Shown here one piece after another: positions 17,910 through 26,241 of a DNA stretch of 38,308 nt. Source of the stretch: Oligoflexia bacterium. Its GTDB lineage: Bacteria; Bdellovibrionota_C; UBA2361; JAFLCA01. Both the position numbers and the translations under genes were made by a program. The DNA lies in the NCBI GenBank assembly GCA_019694465.1, contig JAIBBV010000040.1, positions 1-38,308 of the forward strand, given 5' to 3'. Below the pieces are notes generated by a model that had not been told where the DNA came from, did no database searches, and saw only the letters and a program-made list of their open reading frames with translations. Numbering within the stretch: the first letter of the stretch is position 1; each line of letters opens with the position of its first letter.

Positions 17910-19718
17910 ATGTCGACTTCAACTTCACGCTACCGACGCTTCCTGATTACAAGCCTTGCCGCCGTCCGGACCAAGCTGGCCTTGGGCGTCGTCGCTTTAC
18001 TTGTAGTCTCTGTCGCTGATGCGGCCTTGCCTCTACTTCTAAAGGAAAGCGTAGATACGATTACCAAACTGCCCACCTCATATTCAACGCTACTTTTCTG
18101 CGCCTTAACATACTTTTTGATTGCAGCAATTCAGGCCACAGCGCGCTTGGTTTACAGAACTTCCCTTGGCAGGGCGCAAACCCAATGTGGGAGCTCCCTG
18201 CGGGCAAGCTTATCTAAAAAAATATTCCAACTTCCCCATTTCACCCTACACAGCACAAAAAGCGGGGATCTAGTTAATCGATTTGAAAGCGACGTTGAAT
18301 CAATTTCCATACTGTGTGATTCGGGAACTATCACTTTAGTTGATGCCATTGCTTACACTACGCTAATGCCGCTAATCATGCTGTGGCTTGCCCCCTCTAC
18401 TTCCCCTTTTGTTCTACTTCCCCTACTTGGCATTCCATTCCTCACTCGATTCTTCGAGCGACGTATACAATCACGCTACTCAAGCTACCAAAAAAGCCAA
18501 GATGCTCTTATTTCCTTCTCGCAAGAATCAGTGCGTGGACTTAGGCTAGTAAAGTCTGCCGCTTGTGAGGACAGCATAATTAGACACTATCGGAATCTCG
18601 GTGACGATTCAGTGCGGGTAGGGCTTCGTCTCGCGCGAGTAGACGCGACAATTGGTCCCGCCTTTGAATCTCTGGGCATTCTTGCGGCGTTAGTACTGTT
18701 CGCGCTAGGCGGCTGGCATGTTAGCACTGGCCTGATCAGTCTTGGCACATTCGTGGCACTACACAAATACATCCAAAGACTGCTCTGGCCAATGCAAGCC
18801 ATCGGCGTAACGCTTTCACTTTATCAGCGCGCCTTGACCAGCGCCTCGCGCTTAGTAGATATTTTGGATTTACCAACAGAGGGCACACTGTCTTCTGCTC
18901 CTATCAATAGATCGCAAGTTGTTATTGGCACAGAATCCGCCACGCCCAAATCAGCTCCAATCCTTCTTCGGTTTGACAATGTCTCATTCTCTTATCCATC
19001 CACCGCTCGCCCGATTTTATCGAACATATCATTTCAGGTGGAGCGTGGAGAAACAGTTGCGCTGTTGGGGGATGTGGGAAGTGGAAAATCCACCATATTT
19101 AGCCTAATACCTCGTCTGCTAATCCCTACTAGTGGTGAAATACTTTGGGAGAATCAAAGACTAAGCCAACTTCAATTAAGCTTACTACGGGAACAAGTCT
19201 CGCTCTTACCACAAGAACCTTTCATATTAAGCGCATCCTTGGCTGACAACCTAAACTTCGCCGCCAATCAAGTCGTGAATGAGCATGACTCTTTGATCTC
19301 CTCGCTTGATAGAGCAGCGCTCCCTCTACTTCCAAGCATTTTTCCTGCCGGACTAGAAACTCAAATAGGCGAAAGAGGCATCACGCTCTCGGGCGGGCAG
19401 CGTCAGCGCTTAAGCATCGCCCGCGCCTTCTTGCGCTCCCCCGCCCTACTCATAGCAGATGACGCCTTCTCGGCTCTCGACTCCCAAACAGAGGCATCGG
19501 TTTTAAAGGAGCTGCGTGCGCACGCTAAAGCGCTCCTACTTACCTCTCAACGCCTGGCCACAGTTCTTAGCGCTGATCGTATTGTAGTTGTAGTTGCTGG
19601 AAGGATTGCCCAAAATGGGCGCCCACACGACCTATTAAAAGAGTCGGGCTCATGGTTCGCCAATTTTTACGAGCGACAGCGACTAGTCGAGGAGGTTGAG
19701 AACTATGTCAGCCTCTAA
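17910..19718 (+). CDS. ABC exporter half-transporter with degenerate ATP site (subunit A)
   Basis: A 602-residue fusion of six transmembrane helices (about residues 10-300) and a nucleotide-binding domain. I use the ATG at 17910, since a TTG at 17817 adds a non-homologous tail. Seen: Walker A GDVGSGKST (about 386-394), the Q-loop QEPFIL, signature LSGGQRQ (about 492), Walker B LLIADDAFSALD with Asp in place of the catalytic Glu, and a Gln in place of the H-loop His (TSQRLAT). These changes mark the degenerate-site partner of heterodimeric exporters of the TM287/TM288 and BmrC/D type. The next gene overlaps by 14 bases and provides the complementary partner. The substrate is unknown and lipid linkage is inferred from operon neighbours. 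Confidence 0.9.
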   Translation: MSTSTSRYRRFLITSLAAVRTKLALGVVALLVVSVADAALPLLLKESVDTITKLPTSYSTLLFCALTYFLIAAIQATARLVYRTSLGRAQTQCGSSLRASLSKKIFQLPHFTLHSTKSGDLVNRFESDVESISILCDSGTITLVDAIAYTTLMPLIMLWLAPSTSPFVLLPLLGIPFLTRFFERRIQSRYSSYQKSQDALISFSQESVRGLRLVKSAACEDSIIRHYRNLGDDSVRVGLRLARVDATIGPAFESLGILAALVLFALGGWHVSTGLISLGTFVALHKYIQRLLWPMQAIGVTLSLYQRALTSASRLVDILDLPTEGTLSSAPINRSQVVIGTESATPKSAPILLRFDNVSFSYPSTARPILSNISFQVERGETVALLGDVGSGKSTIFSLIPRLLIPTSGEILWENQRLSQLQLSLLREQVSLLPQEPFILSASLADNLNFAANQVVNEHDSLISSLDRAALPLLPSIFPAGLETQIGERGITLSGGQRQRLSIARAFLRSPALLIADDAFSALDSQTEASVLKELRAHAKALLLTSQRLATVLSADRIVVVVAGRIAQNGRPHDLLKESGSWFANFYERQRLVEEVENYVSL

Positions 19719-21426
19719 AAAGCCAGCAGCTACAAATGCCTTTGGACTACGACTGGTGCATCTCCTTTTCACCAATCGGCGTAGTCTATTTACAGCGATC
19801 GCTCTTACGATCCTAAGCTCAATTGCCACAGCCGTGGGCCCCAGAATAATGGGCTACTTAGTCGATTCTCTACAACATCCGCTTGCCGAAGTGGAGCTAG
19901 CAAAACTAGTGGCACTTTACGCAACGCTTGAAGCAGCACGACTACTGTTTACATGGGGACAATCGCTTTGCTTTCAAACCCTGGGCCAAACGGTGCTACA
20001 AAGACTGCGCTTGGACTTATTCTCACATATTTTGGCCCTGCCTTGTTCGCGCCTAGATACGTTGCATAGCGCTGATATAGGGACACGCCTAAGTTCTGAC
20101 TTGGCAGCAGTTGCGGCGCTATTTAGCGCAGGATTTGTGAGAGTGATTGAGCGCACATGTATAATAATCGTAATGATGTTTTCGTTGGTGCTGCTTGATA
20201 TGCGCCTAGGCGGGGCCTGTCTAGTTCTATCCCTATTTTTTGGCAGCGCTTGTGTTGTTCTGGGGAGACATCTAAGCAAGTCCTACCGTGAGATTAGAGA
20301 AAAAGTTAGCGCGTTCAATACCTTTATCAGTGAAAGAGTAAGCGGCCTTTCTACTCTACATCTATTTAACGCTGAGGAGCGTGAGCTTGAAAAAGCGCAG
20401 GCCTTGGCGGCCAATTTAGCCGATCTGCGCTACCAGCCCGCCAAACTATTTGGAAGCTTACATGCGCTCAGCACCATAACGATCGCTTTTAATGTAACGC
20501 TGCTACTAATTGTTGGGGGCTCACGCGTCGCTGATGGCTCAATCAGCATTGGCGTCTTGGTGACCTTGATATCATATGTACTTTGGATACTCTGGCCCCT
20601 AACAAGCATCCTCAATGACGGTCAAATATTTATTAGTGGCATGGCCTCTGCTCGCCGCATCTTTCACTTGTTGGATGAGCCTAAAGAACAAGGGCTTTTG
20701 AATGGAGCGGCTCCAGATAAACTGAGCGGCTCGATTCGCTTCGAAGCTGTAAACTTCCAATACTCGCCAGGTGTTCCAGTCCTGCAGGATGTTTCGCTTT
20801 CGATACAAGCGGGTAGCAAAGTGGCATTAGTCGGCCCAACTGGGTCTGGCAAGTCCACCATTGTGGCACTATTGCTCGGGCTATATCAGCCCAACAGCGG
20901 CAAGATTATGATAGATGGGCACGATATTTCAGGGACATCCAAGCGATCGCTGCGCAAATTAATCGGGCTCGTGCAGCAAGATCTGTTCATCTTTTCGGGC
21001 ACAGTCCATGAAAACCTTACACTATGGTCTGATGCTCATCCGCATCCGCCACTTCTTAACATCTCGCTAGATCGAGAGTTGAATGAGCATGGCTCAAACT
21101 TATCCGTGGGGGAACGCCAGGCACTTACATTTGCGCGCACTGCCACTCGCCTCCCTCAGATTTGGCTAATAGACGAAGCGACTGCTTCGCTTGATCCCCA
21201 AACTGAGTCGGCTCTGCTGCAGGAACTAGCTTTGCTGAGCGCTGGCCAGACTGTAATAAGCGTCGCTCACCGCCTACGATCAGTAATCGACGCAGACCAA
21301 ATTTTCGTCTTTAATGCTGGTCGCATAGTTGAAAGGGGCAGACACGCGGAGCTCTTAGCTAAAAATGGGCTATATGCTCGGCTCTACGAACTTCAGTCTG
21401 CAGTTGAAGTAAACCACTGCCAGTAA
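19705..21426 (+). CDS. ABC exporter half-transporter with consensus ATP site (subunit B)
   Basis: A 573-residue half-transporter. The ATG at 19705 has a GGAGG Shine-Dalgarno 9 bases upstream, inside the end of the previous gene. The transmembrane region is followed by Walker A GPTGSGKST (about 376), a Q-loop FIFSG, a non-canonical signature LSVGERQ (about 465), Walker B WLIDEATASLD with the catalytic Glu, and a normal H-loop His (VISVAHRL). Its NBD supplies the functional Walker motifs while the partner supplies LSGGQ, as in known heterodimeric exporters. The stretch between Q-loop and signature is about 20 residues shorter than usual (WSDAHPHPPLLNISLDRELNEHG), so part of the helical subdomain is missing. 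This may affect coupling or be a family feature. Confidence 0.9.
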   Translation: MSASKKPAATNAFGLRLVHLLFTNRRSLFTAIALTILSSIATAVGPRIMGYLVDSLQHPLAEVELAKLVALYATLEAARLLFTWGQSLCFQTLGQTVLQRLRLDLFSHILALPCSRLDTLHSADIGTRLSSDLAAVAALFSAGFVRVIERTCIIIVMMFSLVLLDMRLGGACLVLSLFFGSACVVLGRHLSKSYREIREKVSAFNTFISERVSGLSTLHLFNAEERELEKAQALAANLADLRYQPAKLFGSLHALSTITIAFNVTLLLIVGGSRVADGSISIGVLVTLISYVLWILWPLTSILNDGQIFISGMASARRIFHLLDEPKEQGLLNGAAPDKLSGSIRFEAVNFQYSPGVPVLQDVSLSIQAGSKVALVGPTGSGKSTIVALLLGLYQPNSGKIMIDGHDISGTSKRSLRKLIGLVQQDLFIFSGTVHENLTLWSDAHPHPPLLNISLDRELNEHGSNLSVGERQALTFARTATRLPQIWLIDEATASLDPQTESALLQELALLSAGQTVISVAHRLRSVIDADQIFVFNAGRIVERGRHAELLAKNGLYARLYELQSAVEVNHCQ

Positions 21427-21438
21427 AGCAAGGCTTTT

Positions 21439-22215
21439 ATGGATTTGAGCAACAAGGTCGTTTGGGTCACTGGCGCTAGCAGCGGGATCGGAGAAGCCTT
21501 GTGCTTTGAGCTAGCTCGGCGCGGGGCCAAGCTGGCACTAACCGCTCGCCGCGCTGTTGAGCTTAAATCACTAGCGCAACGACTAGGGGACTACAAAGCA
21601 ACATGCTTAGTAAAACCAGGCGATGTAAGCGACTTGCCAGGCATGCACAGAATTGCCGATGAAATTGCTGGGGAACTGGGCGCAATAGATTTCGCGATTG
21701 CCAACGCTGGCACGCACATTGAGTCCTTCCCAGAAAAATTCGATAGTGCGCAATATGAATTTCTAATGAACACAAACTATGGCGGGATGTTGCATTGCTT
21801 CGAGGCTGCGCTTCCTCATATGCTTTGCAGGCATTGTGGAACTCTGGTTGGCATGGCTAGCCTGGCTGGCTATCGCGGACTACCACGCGCAGCCGCGTAT
21901 GGAGCAAGCAAGTCAGCCATGATCCATTTTATGGAAAGTGCTAGGTTTCACCTGGAGCGACAAGGCATAAGGGTTACTATTATTAATCCTGGGTTTGTGA
22001 AGACCCCGCTTACTGATAAGAATGACTTTTTTATGCCCTTTTTAATCTCTGCTGAGAGAGCGGCACGGTATATTTGTGATGGACTTGAGAGAGAACGAGA
22101 TAAGATTAGTTTTCCTCCAATTTTTGCAACGCTGCTCGAAATCGGTAGAATGCTTCCAGCTTGTTTGTATAATTTAATTGTCCGCGGTGTATGGGCGAAA
22201 ATGAACTACCGTTGA
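21439..22215 (+). CDS. Short-chain dehydrogenase/reductase
   Basis: A 258-residue classical SDR. The NAD(P)-binding motif TGASSGIGEA is at 11-20, NAG at 89-91, catalytic Ser-141 (MASLAG), Tyr-154 and Lys-158 (YGASK). The C-terminal part is hydrophobic (LPACLYNLIVRGVW), suggesting a membrane-bound or lipid-facing substrate site. In many proteobacteria a very similar SDR precedes an FAD amine-oxidase-like gene, DUF1365 and a CFA-synthase-like gene. It starts 12 bases after the ABC gene and its 3' end overlaps the next gene by 25 bases, so it is part of the same operon. Possible substrates are oxidised acyl chains or related lipid carbonyls (inferred). Confidence 0.92.
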   Translation: MDLSNKVVWVTGASSGIGEALCFELARRGAKLALTARRAVELKSLAQRLGDYKATCLVKPGDVSDLPGMHRIADEIAGELGAIDFAIANAGTHIESFPEKFDSAQYEFLMNTNYGGMLHCFEAALPHMLCRHCGTLVGMASLAGYRGLPRAAAYGASKSAMIHFMESARFHLERQGIRVTIINPGFVKTPLTDKNDFFMPFLISAERAARYICDGLERERDKISFPPIFATLLEIGRMLPACLYNLIVRGVWAKMNYR

Positions 22216-23465
22216 AAGTTGCTATTGTTGGCGGCGGCATCGCCGGCATAATGGCAGCCCATCTGCTTTCAAAGCGTTACGAAGTTACTCTCTTTGAGCG
22301 CGAGAGCTGGCTTGGGGGACACACCAATACCATTACCATTCCAAGTGGTCCTGATGCTGGTTTAGCAATCGACACTGGATTTATTGTTTGCAACCCTGAC
22401 AATTATCCTCGTTTCTATGCCTTTCTAGATGAATTAGGGGTACCAACTCGCGATAGCGACATGACATTTTGCTTCAGCTCTAAGGAAAGTGGGTTTACAT
22501 ACAACGGGCCAACGCTGAGCGCATTTTTAGTTGAGCCGCTTAATCTTCTAAACCCCAGTTTCATACGCATGATCATAGAACAGCGCCGTTTTAATCGCGC
22601 CGCGAGCACCGATCTTTCCAACCGCACCATAGGCTCGCTCTCACTGGGGGAGTACTGTCGAAGATTAGGCTTAAGTGACTTTTTTATACAAAGTTACCTA
22701 GTTCCTCTGATTGCCTCTATTTGGTCGAGTCCAGATGCTTCGATTGAGGAATTCCCGGCCCTGACCTTTATTACATTTTTCAACAATCATGGAATGCTGA
22801 ACTTTAATCGCCTTCCGCGCTGGCAAACTATTGCTAATGGCGCACAGTCATATGTGCGTGCATTCACCAAGAATTTCCGTGGGACAATTAATCTCAGCTC
22901 TGCGGTGGCAGCAATTGAACGCGACAAGGAGGGAGTTACTCTAACGCTACAAAACGGGAATCGGCATAGATATAATAAGGTAATTTTAGCAACGCATGCC
23001 GATATATCTTTGGCCATGTTGACGAACCCCAGCCAAGAAGAAGTAAATCTGCTAGGCGCATGGAAATACAGCACCAATCATACGGTGCTACATACAGACG
23101 CCCGGCTTATGCCCAAAAAGCGTAAATTATGGGGCTCATGGAACTATACTCGTATGGGCCAACGAGAAGCTGAGCTACCTGTTTGCATAAGTTATTACAT
23201 GAATCGACTGCAGGGCTTAAAAGCCCACAGCGATTACTTCGTTTCGCTGAACTGCACTGAGCACATAGATCCCAAGTCAGTAATTTATGACATAGCGTAT
23301 ACTCACCCTGTCTATACACCGCTTTCTGTAGCCTCTCAGGTCAGGATTAGGGAAATAAACGGCGCTAACAATACTTTCTACTGCGGAGCCTACCTGGGCT
23401 ATGGATTCCATGAAGATGCTGTAAATTCCGCCTATGCCGTAGCGGCGCGCTTGGAGGCTGTGTGA
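22191..23465 (+). CDS. FAD-dependent amine-oxidase-like (NAD(P)-binding) protein
   Basis: A 424-residue flavoprotein with an N-terminal Rossmann motif VAIVGGGIAGIMAAHLL (about 10-26), a following acidic residue (TLFERES), and the FAD-contacting segment LGGHTNTI. It resembles the amine oxidase/protoporphyrinogen-oxidase superfamily, specifically the 'NAD/FAD-binding' members that accompany DUF1365 and CFA-synthase-like genes. Related proteins are implicated in desaturation or oxidation of acyl lipids, but I cannot identify the reaction. The ATG at 22191 lies within the end of the SDR gene, and the stop TGA overlaps the next gene's GTG (GTGA). Tight packing suggests coupled expression. Confidence 0.9.
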   Translation: MGENELPLKVAIVGGGIAGIMAAHLLSKRYEVTLFERESWLGGHTNTITIPSGPDAGLAIDTGFIVCNPDNYPRFYAFLDELGVPTRDSDMTFCFSSKESGFTYNGPTLSAFLVEPLNLLNPSFIRMIIEQRRFNRAASTDLSNRTIGSLSLGEYCRRLGLSDFFIQSYLVPLIASIWSSPDASIEEFPALTFITFFNNHGMLNFNRLPRWQTIANGAQSYVRAFTKNFRGTINLSSAVAAIERDKEGVTLTLQNGNRHRYNKVILATHADISLAMLTNPSQEEVNLLGAWKYSTNHTVLHTDARLMPKKRKLWGSWNYTRMGQREAELPVCISYYMNRLQGLKAHSDYFVSLNCTEHIDPKSVIYDIAYTHPVYTPLSVASQVRIREINGANNTFYCGAYLGYGFHEDAVNSAYAVAARLEAV

Positions 23466-24298
23466 CCTCGGCCATTTATCGTGGCTCGGTTTGGCACAAG
23501 CGGACAAGACCCCGCGAGCATGAGTTTCTTTATCCCGCCTTTGTTTTCGCGCTCGAGCTTGACCAACTTGCGCAGCTAAATAAGCTATTCCCTCTCTTTG
23601 GGTTTAACCGCCGCGCGATTTTCAGCCTAAAGGATTCTGACTACTTGCCACATTTATCAGGCGATATTGGTGCCCGCGTCTGGGCCGCCTTGCAGATAGA
23701 GAATCCAGATATTGTCCGCCCAACGCGCATAGTTCTAATTACTGTTCCGAGATACTTTGGTTATGTATTTAATCCCGTCAGCTTTTTCATTTGCTTCAAT
23801 GATACGGGCAACATCAACGCTGTTGTAATAGAGGTGCACAACACATTTGGTGAAACATTTGTATATTCACCAGTGTTGGCTGACCAAACATCCAGCTCAT
23901 TTGGTCCCGCTAAATTTGAGAAACAGTTCTATGTCTCCCCTTTTCTAAGTGTAAATGGAGAGTACTGCTTTCATTTGCGAGATCTTGGCACGGCTCTGCA
24001 TATCCAGGTCGATCTTTTTCAGGATAACAATTTAAAATTGGCTACGAACTTAACCGGAAAAAGCGAGCCGTTTAGTAAGAGCGCACTTCTACGTCTGCTC
24101 TTTCAATTTCCGCTTTCGGCGCTACTAACCATGACCCGCATACAGTGGCAAGCGCTGCGCCTCTATTTTAATAAACAACTGCGCCTATTTAACAAACCTA
24201 AAACTCCAACAATTAGCCCCCACGCTGCTCGACCCAGTTTGATTTCAAAACTACGATTGTGGATACTCTCATTCGGAGAAAATAGTCGTGAGCAGTAG
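23462..24298 (+). CDS. DUF1365 family protein
   Basis: A 278-residue protein with the family's signature elements: a charged N-terminal segment (VWHKRTRPREHEFLYPAFVF), the motif FNPVSFFICF, and EVHNTFGE. DUF1365 members are nearly always next to an FAD amine-oxidase-like gene and a CFA-synthase-like gene. Their biochemical role is unknown, though they are thought to act on acyl lipids. GTG start at 23462, overlapping the previous stop by four bases. The C-terminus has a helix followed by a proline/lysine segment, and the 3' end overlaps the CFA-like gene by 11 bases. No signal peptide is seen. Confidence 0.95.
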   Translation: MTSAIYRGSVWHKRTRPREHEFLYPAFVFALELDQLAQLNKLFPLFGFNRRAIFSLKDSDYLPHLSGDIGARVWAALQIENPDIVRPTRIVLITVPRYFGYVFNPVSFFICFNDTGNINAVVIEVHNTFGETFVYSPVLADQTSSSFGPAKFEKQFYVSPFLSVNGEYCFHLRDLGTALHIQVDLFQDNNLKLATNLTGKSEPFSKSALLRLLFQFPLSALLTMTRIQWQALRLYFNKQLRLFNKPKTPTISPHAARPSLISKLRLWILSFGENSREQ

Positions 24299-25370
24299 TA
24301 GCGCGAATAAGATTGTCGTAACTGACTCGTCACCCGCCTCTCAGCAGCAGGTTGCAGCTTTAAAAGCACTCCCGCCTTTTGAGTTAGCTGAGGCTTATGC
24401 CAGCGCTGACTTTGAAATTCCCAATTTGTATGAATTACTATGCGACATTTTTTCTTCTTCCAAGCAGCGGCTTAGTCCAGCAGGATATGGGCGCCTAGTA
24501 AAACATATTATTAATTCAAAGCTCTACAATGCCCAAACTGGCAAGGGCATTTTTGAAGTTGCCGATGCTCACTATAACCTCGGCAACTCGCTATTTGAGT
24601 GCATGTTAGACCCTAGCATGAGCTACACATGTGGGTATTGGGAAAGGGCGCTAACGCTGGAGCAATCCCAAAGTGCCAAATTGGACTTATGTTGCCGTAA
24701 GCTACAGCTAAAGCCTGGCATGCGCGTATTGGACATTGGCTGCGGCTGGGGCAACTTTGCTCGCTTTGCAGCGCAGCGTTATCAAGTCCACGTCACAGGT
24801 CTCACCATATCTGAAGAGCAAGCAAGATACGCGCGCGAAAATTGCACTGGCCTGCCTGTCGACATTGAAATTAGGGATTACCGCGATGAGCTTGGGACTT
24901 ACGACCGAGTAGTCTCGATAGAAATGATCGAAGCTGTCGGCAAAAGAAATTTGCCCATCTTCTTTGAATCAGCGCGGCGTTGTCTAAAGGATAATGGACT
25001 TTTCTTGCTTCAGGCCATATCGGCCGAGTCGGTCTCCTCGCGCTCCAAGCCATATACTGACGATTTTTACATGTGGCTTGTAAAATATATATTTCCTAAT
25101 GGGTATGTACCGACTCTGTCAGAGCTACACTTTCCATGTTCAAACGAATTTGTGATAGAGCACTTAGAAAATTTTGGGCTAGACTATACCAAGACGTTGC
25201 TTGCTTGGGAGCGCAACTTTAGCGCGGCTTGGCCAACAATATCTAAGTATTACGATGAGCCCTTCAGGCGTCGCTGGCGCGTATACCTACTAGGATGTGC
25301 CGCACTTTTTAGCCTTCGCATCACCCAGCTATATCAAGTGTTGTACAGACGAGTTGCAAGTGCGGCGTAA
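24288..25370 (+). CDS. Cyclopropane-fatty-acyl-phospholipid-synthase-like methyltransferase
   Basis: A 360-residue SAM-dependent enzyme of the CFA synthase/mycolic acid methyltransferase family. Seen: the SAM motif VLDIGCGWGNFARF (148-160), TGLTISEEQ, an E-rich region VVSIEMIEAVG, and KYIFPNGYVP. In E. coli Cfa the active site binds bicarbonate through Cys-139, Glu-239, His-266 and Tyr-317. By my alignment from memory, Cys-115, Glu-215 and Tyr-300 are kept here but Gln-242 (FLLQAIS) replaces the His, and Ala-216 replaces the adjacent His (EAVG for EHVG). The chemistry may thus be methylation of an unsaturated chain without ring closure. GTG start at 24288, last gene of the operon. A related gene set is tied to furan fatty acid formation in Rhodobacter, as I recall. 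Confidence 0.9.
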   Translation: MSSSSANKIVVTDSSPASQQQVAALKALPPFELAEAYASADFEIPNLYELLCDIFSSSKQRLSPAGYGRLVKHIINSKLYNAQTGKGIFEVADAHYNLGNSLFECMLDPSMSYTCGYWERALTLEQSQSAKLDLCCRKLQLKPGMRVLDIGCGWGNFARFAAQRYQVHVTGLTISEEQARYARENCTGLPVDIEIRDYRDELGTYDRVVSIEMIEAVGKRNLPIFFESARRCLKDNGLFLLQAISAESVSSRSKPYTDDFYMWLVKYIFPNGYVPTLSELHFPCSNEFVIEHLENFGLDYTKTLLAWERNFSAAWPTISKYYDEPFRRRWRVYLLGCAALFSLRITQLYQVLYRRVASAA

Positions 25371-25475
25371 CCCATGCTACCTCGTGATATTCATTGCTTC
25401 GCTAGCGCTGAATTGACTATTTTCAACTACGGGGAGTAAAGTACGTGCCTAGGTAATTATATTTTCCTATTGACG

Positions 25476-26183
25476 ATGGCGGATCATTTTACCTACCTAT
25501 CTCCCATTATTCCCAACCTAGAAATCCAAAAACTGGTAACAGCCATCATTTTGGGGATGGTTATAACCCTAGTGGCAAAGCGTGCCACAACTCGCCTCTC
25601 CACCGCCGGTGCAATTGCGGCAGCAATTATCCCGGATTCGCGTATCTCACTATTTGGCTTCCTAGATTTTTTTGTTGAAGCGTTCGTTAAATTCCATGAC
25701 TCCCTGCTCGGGGCGAATAACCGACGGCACGTTCCTTTTAATGGAACTATTTTTATCTTTATACTTAGCGCAAACCTAATTGGCCTTGTCCCCGGTGTAC
25801 CAGCGGCAACTACTACAGTTTGGGTTAATGTCGGCCTGTCTACCCTGGTGTTTGTCTACTTTAACTATTGGGGCATACGAACTAACGGGCTTTTCAATTA
25901 CTTGAAGCATATGGCGTCGCCATTGATGCTTGCCCCATTTTTGTTCCCCTTAGAACTTTTTGGTCTCTGCTTGCGAGTCCTCACTCTAAATTTGCGTCTC
26001 TATTGGAACATTACAGCAGACCACTTGGTGTTGACTATTTTCACTGACATGCTGGGACCACTCTTTCCGGCGGCATTGTACGTGCTTGGCACATTCGTCT
26101 GCTTTATGCAGGCGTTTATTTTTACGACATTATCTATGGTTTACATTTTGCTCGCGATTGGCCCACACGACGAAGAACACTAA
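25476..26183 (+). CDS. atpB: F-type ATP synthase subunit a (AtpB), isolated gene
   Basis: A 235-residue membrane subunit that forms the proton path with the c-ring. I chose the ATG at 25476 over a TTG two codons earlier, which gives MADHFTYLSPIIP. Seen: hydrophobic helices, the conserved ANLIGLVPG segment, LRVLTLNLRLYWNITADH containing the essential Arg, and the C-terminal helix FMQAFIFTTLSMVYILL with its Gln. It ends GPHDEEH, common in deltaproteobacterial AtpB. It lies 105 bases after the CFA-like gene. No atpE, atpF or F1 genes are nearby, and icd is convergent downstream, so the rest of the enzyme must be encoded elsewhere. Confidence 0.95.
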   Translation: MADHFTYLSPIIPNLEIQKLVTAIILGMVITLVAKRATTRLSTAGAIAAAIIPDSRISLFGFLDFFVEAFVKFHDSLLGANNRRHVPFNGTIFIFILSANLIGLVPGVPAATTTVWVNVGLSTLVFVYFNYWGIRTNGLFNYLKHMASPLMLAPFLFPLELFGLCLRVLTLNLRLYWNITADHLVLTIFTDMLGPLFPAALYVLGTFVCFMQAFIFTTLSMVYILLAIGPHDEEH

Positions 26184-26241
26184 AAAAGTACTGCTCTCCA
26201 CTCGCACGCTAAGTCAATGGCTTAACTTAATGGTCCAGTCT

